DNA from: Burkholderiales bacterium JOSHI_001
Lineage (GTDB): Bacteria; Pseudomonadota; Gammaproteobacteria; Burkholderiales; Burkholderiaceae_C
DNA: 64,000 nucleotides
Direction of reading: 5' to 3'
Assembly: GCA_000244995.1 (NCBI GenBank)
Contig: CM001438.1
Span: 2,566,090 to 2,630,089, forward strand
In this document: positions 27,873-36,998 of the stretch, in pieces
Position numbering within the stretch: position 1 is the first letter of the stretch
Layout: each line of letters opens with the position of its first letter
The notes under the pieces: generated by a model
Database searches by the model: none
What the model was told of the DNA's origin: nothing
Seen by the model: the letters and a program-made list of their open reading frames with translations, nothing else
Program-made: the position numbers and the translations under genes

Positions 27873-28934
27873 TCATCCTCCGAAACTGAGACCTGCGTGC
27901 AAGTCGGCGGTGGCGCCGAGGTCGGCCGACAAGCTGGCGCCAGCATCCGCGCTGACGCGCCCGCCCGCGGCGAAGCTCGAGGCCGCGCTTGCGCCGGCCG
28001 CCGGCAACAGCGCGGCGCGTGCGCTGGCCACGCTCACCGTGCTCGTGGCGCCGGCGCCCGCGCCCGCGCCCACGCGCAGGCCGCCGAACGCGGCGCCGGC
28101 CGTGGCCGTGATGTCCAGGCCGGCACTGCCACCCACTGAGAGGCCGGCACCGGCACCCGCTGAAAGGCCGGCATCGGCACCCAGGGACAGGGCGGCACCC
28201 GCGGAGGCTCCCAGCGACAAGCTGGCCGATGCCCCTGCCGAGAAGGCCACCGGCGCACCGATGGCCACGCTGCCGCCTACAGCCAGAGCCGCACTGGCGC
28301 CAAAGCGCAGGGTGGGTGCGTTGTTGAGCGCGGCAATGCCGCGCGCGGCACGCGGGTCGCCCAGCGCACCGGCCGCAGCGTCGGGCGAGGTGCCCTTGGG
28401 CAGGACCACCGGATCGGGGTTCAGCGCAGCCCTGGCATCGGCAGCCGCCGGCGGGTTCTTCACGCTGACGAAATCCAGGCCCTGTTCGGCAAGGGTGATG
28501 GCCACGGTGGAGCGCAGCGGCACGCCCGTGGCAGAGAAGAAGTCGACCGTTTCCTTGTATTGCTCGATTACGCCCTTGAAGCGGTAGCTGCCCCAGGCGA
28601 ACTCGATCTTCGGCGGCGGGTTCTGGCTGCCCCTGACGGCCGGCTCCACAAGGCGCGAGAGGCGCCGGGTCAGCGTCCCCACATCGCTGCCCGCCTTTAC
28701 ACCGCCACTGGCCAGCGTGGTGTCGAAAACCAGGGTCAGGCTCAGCTTGGCGACGCTCTTGCGGGTGAACTGGCGCACGCCATGGCTGACGTGGCTGTCG
28801 TCGAAGGTATTGCCGCTGGTGTACTCCAGCGACGCCGGATTGAACTGCACGGGAAACGGCTTGGCGTCACCGCTGCCGTCAATGATGGCAAAGGTGGCGG
28901 GCACGGCCGTCGGGGCTTCGGGCAGCATGGGCAT
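27873..28934 (-). CDS. CIS tube/LysM-position protein (Afp7-like) with Ala/Gly-rich tail
   Basis: A 353-residue protein. The first 160 residues carry FPVQFNPASLEY, SLTLVFDTTLASGG and PPKIEFAWGSYRFKGVIEQY, which match the contractile injection system tube/baseplate adaptor family (CIS_tube, Afp7/gp53-like). In normal members the domain is followed by a LysM motif or little else. Here the last 170 residues are low-complexity Ala/Gly/Ser repeats (GASASLSLGASAGAALSLG...). Start is ATG 28934 (a second ATG lies two codons on). SD is weak, so coupling with the tube gene that stops 13 bases upstream is likely. Confidence 0.8.
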   Translation of the reverse strand: MPMLPEAPTAVPATFAIIDGSGDAKPFPVQFNPASLEYTSGNTFDDSHVSHGVRQFTRKSVAKLSLTLVFDTTLASGGVKAGSDVGTLTRRLSRLVEPAVRGSQNPPPKIEFAWGSYRFKGVIEQYKETVDFFSATGVPLRSTVAITLAEQGLDFVSVKNPPAAADARAALNPDPVVLPKGTSPDAAAGALGDPRAARGIAALNNAPTLRFGASAALAVGGSVAIGAPVAFSAGASASLSLGASAGAALSLGADAGLSAGAGAGLSVGGSAGLDITATAGAAFGGLRVGAGAGAGATSTVSVASARAALLPAAGASAASSFAAGGRVSADAGASLSADLGATADLHAGLSFGG

Positions 28935-28946
28935 GTCGGGCTCGGC

Positions 28947-29417
28947 TCAGACCACCAGGCGCAGGCCTTCGTGGGCCAGGTGCAGTTCTTCGATGCCGAT
29001 CTCGGTGCCCTTGGCATTGAGGTCGGCGGCCTTGAACTTGACGGGCAGGCAGTTGTCCAGGTGCCAGGTCAGCACGATCTTGCCGGCCGCATCCTGCATG
29101 GCCACGTCGGCCGACAGGCGGTAGGCGTAGGCACCGCCGGCCACCAGCTGGAACCACTTGTAGGCGTCGCGCGTGCTGGTCATTCCGCGCTTCAGGATGA
29201 CCGTGGCAAAGCTGACCGGGCCCACGCGCTGCGCGGCGCCGTAGTTGGCGCCGCCGGCCCTGATGACCTTGGGCTCCATGGTTGCTTCCAGCCCCGTGCA
29301 TTCGGCGAAGGCGCCGCTGCACAGGGGCACCGCGCTGCCGTTGGAAAAGCTGAGCTGGAAGCGGAAGACCTGCAGCGGGGCCAGCAGGTTCTCGGGCAGG
29401 TCCAGGTCGGTGGCCAT
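28947..29417 (-). CDS. Second eCIS tube protein (Afp5-like)
   Basis: A 156-residue protein of the T4 gp19/phage tail tube family. It starts MATDLDLPENLL and carries FRFQLSFSNG, FAECTGLEATMEPKVIRAGG and FATVILKRGMTSTRDAYKWF. The 'G(L/M)E...R.GG......G......I.LKRG' pattern is typical. It overlaps the stop of the second sheath gene (ATGA). eCIS loci often have a main tube and one or two variant tubes near the baseplate; this is the variant. Confidence 0.9.
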   Translation of the reverse strand: MATDLDLPENLLAPLQVFRFQLSFSNGSAVPLCSGAFAECTGLEATMEPKVIRAGGANYGAAQRVGPVSFATVILKRGMTSTRDAYKWFQLVAGGAYAYRLSADVAMQDAAGKIVLTWHLDNCLPVKFKAADLNAKGTEIGIEELHLAHEGLRLVV

Positions 29418-31000
29418 CACGCGGCCTCGCGCAGGGTGCTGCTGCTGGCGCTGTTCAGGTCCAGCACCACGGTGATGCGCTCGACGGAGGCTGCCGGCCG
29501 CACGCTGATCTCCAGCACCATGCGGCCGTTGTCCAGATCGGCCTGGCTCATGGTGCTGCGGTCGCAGCGCACGCCGTAGGCCTGGCCGGCGTCGGAACCG
29601 CCGAAGGCCCCTTCGAGCCAGAAGGCCTGCAGCAGGCGCTCCATCGCGCGCCGCGCCTGCGACCAGGTGGCGGGCCCGTTGAGGTCGAAGGCCAGGCCGT
29701 CGCCTGCAGCCCGTGCGGCGCGCAGCAGCGTGCCCATGAGGCGCGCGGCACCGCCGAAGCGCCAGGCCTCGTGCGACGACAGCGTGACATCCGATTGCAG
29801 CGCCCAGCCGCCAGGCTGCGGGGCGAACACGCACACGTTTCGCGCCAGCCTGGCATCCGGGCTGTCGTCGCTGCCACCCCAGGCGGGCAAGGGCTCGCTG
29901 CGCACCAGGTCGCGCAGGCGCGGCTGCGAGAAGTCGCCGGCCACCGAACGGAAGCTGCCCTGCAGCGCGGCGCCGGCCGAGATCAGGCCGGCCAGGGCGC
30001 CGTCGGGCGGCTCCAGGCCCTGGGGCAGGTCGTCCGCATGGGCCGTGCCCAGCCACGGCCAGGCCAGCTGGATGAAGGCGCTGGTGGCGCCGACTTCGGC
30101 GTCGCGGTCCAGCGGCGTGGCCGACAGCAGCTGGATGTCATGCAGATAACGCGCCATGTCGGCCTGCGCGTGCACGGTGCCGGCGCCGCGCAACTCGGGC
30201 TGGGGCAGCGGCAGCGCGGCCACCAACTGCACTTCGCGCAAGCTGCGCTGCGCCAGCAGGCTGCGCGCCGAACGCAGGGCGGCATGCCAGGCCGCGTAGC
30301 CGGCGCCGTCCAGCCGCGGCGCGGAGATGCGCGACAGCAGGTCGTCTGCGGGCGGCAGTTCGTTTTCGCTGCACTCCACGAAGGCGGTGGCCACCGCGGG
30401 CAGCGGCAGCGCCGCCGCCGGACCGGGATCGAAGCTGCTGCAGGCGTCGGGCAGATCGGGCAGCAGCAGCATGCTCACTTCACGCAGGCCGGCCAGGTGC
30501 TGCGCACCCTGCCAGCTGGACGGGTCGTGCGGCGCGAACACCGGGCTGCCCGCGGCCAGCTCGGGCAACAGCCTGCCCAGGCGCATGCCTCGTGCAGCCA
30601 CGCGTGCGGCATTGCTCTCGATCAGCGGCCAGGGATCGCCCACCCGCACCACCACCGCACGCCGACCGCCGCGGGCGAAGAAGCTGCGCACGGCCGCGCC
30701 CAGGTAGCTGGCGCAGACCGTGCCGCCCTGGGCGCGCACGGGCCGCTGCTCCCACGCAAAGAGCGCGTCGAACTGGGCCCAGCTGTTCAGCACCACGGGC
30801 AGGTTGAGCAGGCCTTCCACCTGCGCCGGCGGGCGGCGCCAAATGCCGTTCACCCAGCCCGCGGCCTCCAGCTGCGCCTGTAGTGCGGCCGGCACCGCCA
30901 CGCCGGCGCGGCGTGCCACATGGCCGACGAAGCAGGTCACGTCGGCCCGGTGCGGGTCGAGCTGCGCCTGCGGGGCGGCAGTGTCGAAGACCAGGCTCAT
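29417..31000 (-). CDS. Second tail sheath protein (Afp3/4-like)
   Basis: A 527-residue protein. The C-terminus contains RAMERLLQAFWLEGAFGG, AYGVRCDRSTMSQADLDNGR and ISVRPAASVERITVVLDL, the conserved handshake region of phage tail sheath proteins. The N-terminal domain (ADVTCFVGHVARRAGV) differs from that of the main sheath. Variant sheaths in eCIS are thought to form baseplate-proximal rings. The N-terminal arm and the central domain seem complete. Confidence 0.87.
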   Translation of the reverse strand: MSLVFDTAAPQAQLDPHRADVTCFVGHVARRAGVAVPAALQAQLEAAGWVNGIWRRPPAQVEGLLNLPVVLNSWAQFDALFAWEQRPVRAQGGTVCASYLGAAVRSFFARGGRRAVVVRVGDPWPLIESNAARVAARGMRLGRLLPELAAGSPVFAPHDPSSWQGAQHLAGLREVSMLLLPDLPDACSSFDPGPAAALPLPAVATAFVECSENELPPADDLLSRISAPRLDGAGYAAWHAALRSARSLLAQRSLREVQLVAALPLPQPELRGAGTVHAQADMARYLHDIQLLSATPLDRDAEVGATSAFIQLAWPWLGTAHADDLPQGLEPPDGALAGLISAGAALQGSFRSVAGDFSQPRLRDLVRSEPLPAWGGSDDSPDARLARNVCVFAPQPGGWALQSDVTLSSHEAWRFGGAARLMGTLLRAARAAGDGLAFDLNGPATWSQARRAMERLLQAFWLEGAFGGSDAGQAYGVRCDRSTMSQADLDNGRMVLEISVRPAASVERITVVLDLNSASSSTLREAA

Positions 31001-31022
31001 GTGGCGCGGTGGCAGGAGGTGT

Positions 31023-31466
31023 TCAGACCTCGATCTCCAAGGCCTCGGCCGACAGCACGAGCTCTTCCATCGCCACGTCGCCGCCGCCCTTGGCTGCCAG
31101 CGGGGCGCCGCTGTACTTCATCGGCAACACGTCGCGCAGGACCCAGGACTGCACGGCCTTCTGGGCCTCGTCCATGAGCTGGATGGTCACGCTCTTCTTG
31201 GCGGCGGGGCCCTTGGTGCGGGCGTCCTTCATCCAGTTGAAGAGCAGTACCGAGTTCACGATGCCGCGCTTGAGCGTGACATCGCTGACCTTGTGCACGC
31301 CCGCCACCTTGCGGACGTGGTTCTCTTTCTCGTTGCCGTTGCGGTACTCGGCAATCGTCAGTTCGGTGCCGATGCCCGAGACATCGGAAAAGCCGCCGAA
31401 CAGTTCGGCGCCGTCGAAGTTGACGACGAAGTTGAAGGCGCTGTAAGGCACGGTGCGGTTGGCCAT
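31023..31466 (-). CDS. Main eCIS tube protein (Afp1/Pvc1-like)
   Basis: A 147-residue T4 gp19-type tube subunit: MANRTVPYSAFNFVVNFDG, FSDVSGIGTELTIAEYRNGNEKENHVRK(motif split) and VSDVTLKRGIVNS. The 'F.FVV...G......F..VSG...........YR.G.......K..G.......TLKRG' signature is clear. SD AAAGGAG is strong, as expected for a subunit needed in many copies. Length is typical (about 145 residues). Confidence 0.93.
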   Translation of the reverse strand: MANRTVPYSAFNFVVNFDGAELFGGFSDVSGIGTELTIAEYRNGNEKENHVRKVAGVHKVSDVTLKRGIVNSVLLFNWMKDARTKGPAAKKSVTIQLMDEAQKAVQSWVLRDVLPMKYSGAPLAAKGGGDVAMEELVLSAEALEIEV

Positions 31467-31494
31467 GGTGATCTGCTCCTTTGCGGCGGCGGCT

Positions 31495-33321
<1,827 letters not shown>

Positions 33322-33377
33322 GGCCTATCTCCTTTGGGGACGGATGGGGGAGCGTGACGACGGGACTCGCAGCGCCT

Positions 33378-34190
33378 TCATGGCGGCAAGGCGAGCAGGA
33401 AGGAAACGGTCTGGCTGCGCCCGGCCGCGACTTGCAGCGCCAGGGTCTCGCGCAGGAAGCCAGCGCCGGCTGCCTCCAGGCGCTCGGGGTCGGCGGCCAG
33501 GGGTGCGGCGGGCGCGCGGCCGGCGGCCACGTCGGCGATGGGCACACGCTGCAGTGCGGCAGCCTCGGCCGTGGCCTCCAGTTGCACGCCGATCTCGTTG
33601 ACGACCACCGCTCCGGGCGCGTCGGACCAGGTGGTGACGGGTACACCGGGCACGGCCACCAGGGCTTCGCCGCGGGCGTCGGTCATGCCGCGCGCCAGCA
33701 CGGTGGTGCCTTGCAGCACCCGCAGCAGCACGCCGCCGAGCGCGTCGCCACCCGCTGCCAGCGTCACCGTCACGCGCAGCAGCGCCCAGTTGGCCCCGGT
33801 GGGCGCGGCACTGGAGGGGTACATCGGCACTTCGATGGGGCGGAACAGCGAATCGGCGTTGGCGCTGTGGATGGCCAGCGGGTCGCGCGGCAGCTGCAGG
33901 GTGGCCGTGCGCGGCAGGTAGCGACCGCCGGGGTCACGCAAGGTGGCCAGCAGGCTGACGCTGCCCGGCGCGGGCGTGGCGGGCGGATGCTCGAAGGCCG
34001 CTTCGTGCCCGGCCAGGGCCTCGGCCGAGGTGATGACGTACAGCCCGCTGCGGTTGCGCCTTACGCCGGCCTGCGGCACCGTCACCTGCAGTGGCGTGTC
34101 GACCGTGGCGCGCGTGCCGGCGTCGATACAGCGCAGTGCACCCAGCACGCGGTGCTCCACGCGTTCCAGCTCGCGGATGACCAGGGTCAT
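33378..34190 (-). CDS. eCIS carboxypeptidase-regulatory-like/Ig-fold protein
   Basis: A 270-residue protein starting at an ATG with SD GGAG. Residues 90-180 form a typical regulatory-like beta-sandwich: LLRVTVTLAAGGDALGGVLL, VLARGMTDARGEALVAVPG. The DARGEALV turn is typical of CarboxypepD_reg domains. Proteins with this domain regularly sit between the DUF4255 and sheath genes of proteobacterial eCIS loci. A structural or cap-accessory role is inferred. Confidence 0.65.
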   Translation of the reverse strand: MTLVIRELERVEHRVLGALRCIDAGTRATVDTPLQVTVPQAGVRRNRSGLYVITSAEALAGHEAAFEHPPATPAPGSVSLLATLRDPGGRYLPRTATLQLPRDPLAIHSANADSLFRPIEVPMYPSSAAPTGANWALLRVTVTLAAGGDALGGVLLRVLQGTTVLARGMTDARGEALVAVPGVPVTTWSDAPGAVVVNEIGVQLEATAEAAALQRVPIADVAAGRAPAAPLAADPERLEAAGAGFLRETLALQVAAGRSQTVSFLLALPP

Positions 34191-34212
34191 GTGCAGGCTC
34201 CGACGCGCGGCA

Positions 34213-35274
34213 TCAGCGTGTGCCTGCCGGTGTGCCGGGCCCGAAGCCCAGCCGCGTGGCCACCACCGGGCCGGCCGCAACCAGCGCGTCGGGGTCGATG
34301 CGCACCATGCGCGCGATGTAGGACACCGACAGCCTGTAGGGCGGCTCCAGGGCGTCCCAGATGCGCATCATCTCCTCGGTGGGCAGCTCGGCCGGGATGA
34401 TCTGGATCACCTCGTCGGCTCCCCAGCCGGCCTCGGGAGACAAGGACGACGCGTCCAGGATGGGATGCAGGTACAGCTGGCGCATGGCCCAGGTCAGCGG
34501 CACCTGTTCGTCCTGCGCCGTGCCGGCCCAGGCGGTGAGCATGTAGTGCAGGTCCAGCCCCATGGGCGCCTGCTGCGAGGGCGACATCAGTCCCGGCCGC
34601 TGTTGTCGCGTGTGCTCGTTGACCGTCACCTTGTAGAGGTAGAGCGTGACGCGCGTGGTCTCGTCCATCGCTCCTGCAAGTTCGCCGGAGGACAGCAGGG
34701 CAAAGGCGCAATCGGGCGTGTCCGTGCCGGCCACCTGGACCGGGTAGGTGTTGCGCAGGAAGGTGATGATCGAGTTGCCGACCGAATGCACCGCCTGGAA
34801 ATTCGCCATCTGGACTCCGATCAAGCTCTTCAAGGCCTTGGGCCGCACGGCGCGCCCGTAGATCGCGGTGCCGCCGGGAAGGCGCTTGCGCACCACCACC
34901 GCCCGCCGCATCAACAGCGACAGCGCCGCCTGCACTTGCGGTGCCGTTGCAGACAAACTCATCTCCGGCAGCCACCACTGGGCAATTCCCTTCTCGTCGT
35001 CGGCCGCGGCGGGATGCAGCGACAGGTAACGTTCGATCGCATCCGCCACTCGCTGCGTCTTCGGGCGGGAACGATCGTTCAACCCAACCTCCACTGCGAC
35101 CTGCAAGCTCCATTGCGAGCGGCGTGCCAGCACCTGGCCAGCCGCAAGTGCTGATTCGATGGGACTTTTTTCTGCGGCCGGTGCGCGCCGGGTCGGCCGG
35201 GGCGGGTCGGCGTGCGCCCGGTGGGTTGCTGCAGACCCGGTTCCTGCGCTAACGCTACAATTGAGCGTATCCAC
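34213..35274 (-). CDS. DUF4255 (Afp16/Pvc16 N-like) protein with N-terminal winged-helix-like extension
   Basis: The frame is open from a GTG at 35274 for 353 residues. Residues 156-353 form a DUF4255 domain (MANFQAVHSVGNSIITFLRN, FALLSSGELAGAMDETTRVT, LHYMLTAWAG), the tube terminator or cap of eCIS. This part alone would make a normal 198-residue protein starting at the ATG at 34809, and a good SD (GGAG, five bases upstream) stands before it. The first 155 residues look like a separate domain: GIAQWWLPEMSL, TAPQVQAALSLLMRRAVVVR and LPGGTAIYGRA suggest a winged helix. So either this is a true fusion, or two products are made from one frame. The DUF4255 call is firm; the 5' start is uncertain. 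Confidence 0.8.
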   Translation of the reverse strand: MDTLNCSVSAGTGSAATHRAHADPPRPTRRAPAAEKSPIESALAAGQVLARRSQWSLQVAVEVGLNDRSRPKTQRVADAIERYLSLHPAAADDEKGIAQWWLPEMSLSATAPQVQAALSLLMRRAVVVRKRLPGGTAIYGRAVRPKALKSLIGVQMANFQAVHSVGNSIITFLRNTYPVQVAGTDTPDCAFALLSSGELAGAMDETTRVTLYLYKVTVNEHTRQQRPGLMSPSQQAPMGLDLHYMLTAWAGTAQDEQVPLTWAMRQLYLHPILDASSLSPEAGWGADEVIQIIPAELPTEEMMRIWDALEPPYRLSVSYIARMVRIDPDALVAAGPVVATRLGFGPGTPAGTR

Positions 35275-35318
35275 GCGGGCCCCGACCTGGACCTGCCACC
35301 CGGGGCGGGATCACCAGA

Positions 35319-36305
35319 TCAGTGGGCGACGGTGCCGTGGCCGAGGCCGTGCTTCTTCAGCATGCGCCCCAGCAGGCGCCTTTCCTTTCCGGCCAGGCGC
35401 GCAGCATGGGTGACGTTGCCGGCGGCCACGCGCATCAGCTTTTCGAGGTACTGGCGCTCGAAACTCTGCATGGCCCGGTCGCGTGCGTCGTTGAAGCGGG
35501 TGCACGGTGCCTCATCGTCGTCGTCGCGCAGCGGCAGTTCCGGCGCAGCCTGCACAGCGGCCGGGCACAAGCGCAGCAGCGCCTCGTCGGACAGCAGCAG
35601 CGCGCGCCGCACCAGGTTGTCCAGCTCGCGCACATTGCCGGGCCAGCTGTGCGCGGCCATCCATTCGATGCTGCGCGGGTGCAGCTGGCGCGGCGTCATG
35701 GAGTGCTGTTCGACATAACGCGCCACGTAGTGCTCTGCCAGCAGGCGCGGGTCGCCGGGGCGATCGCGCAGCGGCGGCATCTCGATCTCCAGCACGTTCA
35801 GGCGGAAGGCCAGGTCGTCTCGGAAGGCCCCGGTCTTCAGCAGTTCACGCAGCCGCGGGCTGGCGGCGGCGATGACACGCACGTTGCCCTGGCACTCTCG
35901 CGTGCCGCCCACGGGCCTGTAGACCAGATCCTGCAGGAAGCGCAGCAGCGACACCTGGGCACGCAGCGGGAGCGAGTCCAGTTCGTCCAGGAACAGCGTG
36001 CCGCCCTCGGCCGCGGCCACCAGGCCGCTGCGCGAATGGCGGGCGTCGGTGAAGGCACCGCGTTCGGCGCCGAAGAGTTCACTTTCGAACAGCGTCTCGG
36101 GCACGGCACCGCAGTTCAGCGGCACGAAGGGCGCCGGGCGCCGCGCCGAGCCGTAATGGATGGCACGCGCCGCCAGTTCCTTGCCGGTCCCGGTCTCGCC
36201 CAGGATCAGCGCCGGCGCATCGCAGCGCGCCGTGCGCTGGATGAGGTCCAGCGCAACACGAAAGGCGGCCGCTTCCCCGAGCATGACAGGTGGCCTAACC
36301 AACAT
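35319..36305 (-). CDS. Sigma-54-type transcription activator without sensor domain
   Basis: A 328-residue AAA+ enhancer-binding protein. It has Walker A GETGTGKE, ESELFGAERGAFTDA (normally GAFTGA), Walker B GGTLFLDELDSL, and FRDDLAFRLNVLEIEMPPLRDRPGD and SWPGNVRELDNLVRRAL. A C-terminal Fis-type helix-turn-helix follows (AAGNVTHAARLAGKERRLLGRML). There is no N-terminal receiver, GAF or PAS domain. The ATG at 36305 has SD GGAGA. It lies 44 bases upstream of the first eCIS gene on the same strand, so it probably controls the locus and may be co-transcribed. The Gly-to-Asp change in the GAFTGA loop may weaken contact with sigma-54. Confidence 0.88.
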   Translation of the reverse strand: MLVRPPVMLGEAAAFRVALDLIQRTARCDAPALILGETGTGKELAARAIHYGSARRPAPFVPLNCGAVPETLFESELFGAERGAFTDARHSRSGLVAAAEGGTLFLDELDSLPLRAQVSLLRFLQDLVYRPVGGTRECQGNVRVIAAASPRLRELLKTGAFRDDLAFRLNVLEIEMPPLRDRPGDPRLLAEHYVARYVEQHSMTPRQLHPRSIEWMAAHSWPGNVRELDNLVRRALLLSDEALLRLCPAAVQAAPELPLRDDDDEAPCTRFNDARDRAMQSFERQYLEKLMRVAAGNVTHAARLAGKERRLLGRMLKKHGLGHGTVAH

Positions 36306-36998
36306 GGTGAGTTCTCCGCGCAGGGTGCCTGGCCGGGTCCGGCAGGCCACACCAGAATACGGGTGCCCACACAGCAGCGTCAACCATGAACATCGTTGTT
36401 AGGGTGGAGGCGCCGGAGAATGGCCTTGCCCCGCGTGACGCGACCACCGAGGAGGGCGGCCGATGCTGCGCCGCAGCGTCAGTTCAGGCGTGCAGGCAGC
36501 TGCGATACGCTGGTCAATGGCTGCTGAGGCCCTGGAACCTGCGTTACTGCGACAGTTGGTGGCGTGACTCGCTGTGGATGTGGCCAGCGGCGTGACTTTG
36601 GCACGGTGCAACGCCGCATTGCTGACGGTGGCGACCGACAGCTGATGGCCGAGTCCGGTTCTACGATGAGGCGGCGGCAAGCTGCCTTTTACGATCGTGG
36701 CCGCCGAATCGGCGGTCAGCTATCGGGCGCGACCGCGAACGGGGAGTCCCGGCCAGGACCGGAAGTTCGTCTCGACGCCAGATAAGTGACGGTCGCCGCC
36801 AAGCTACATCGAAGCCCCAAAGAAAAACGGCGTCGCCGATGTGCCCTGCCCAAGCAAAGCGGCCAGGAACCGGCACGAGCGGGGCCATCCCCGGTCGCGG
36901 TCCGAAGTTCGTCCCGGGGCAAGGGGCGCACAATCCCCTGCAGGCGACTTGCATGCGCACCCGAACGCGCATCGAGGGACCCTTGAAAGGGTCTATCC
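36306..36998. other. Intergenic region, no convincing gene
   Basis: About 690 bases between the divergent activator and histidine kinase genes. Short frames exist on both strands, but none has a recognisable family or a good start with SD. Promoters for both flanking genes are expected here. I could not fix a clear sigma-70 or sigma-54 promoter by eye. Part of the segment (36690-36930) has the look of an old dispersed repeat. Confidence 0.5.

Noticed and set aside
35280-35310. Possible sigma-54 promoter (TGGCAGG) before the DUF4255 gene
   Set aside because: GG is present, but GC is not at the required ten-base distance, so the -24/-12 pattern fails.
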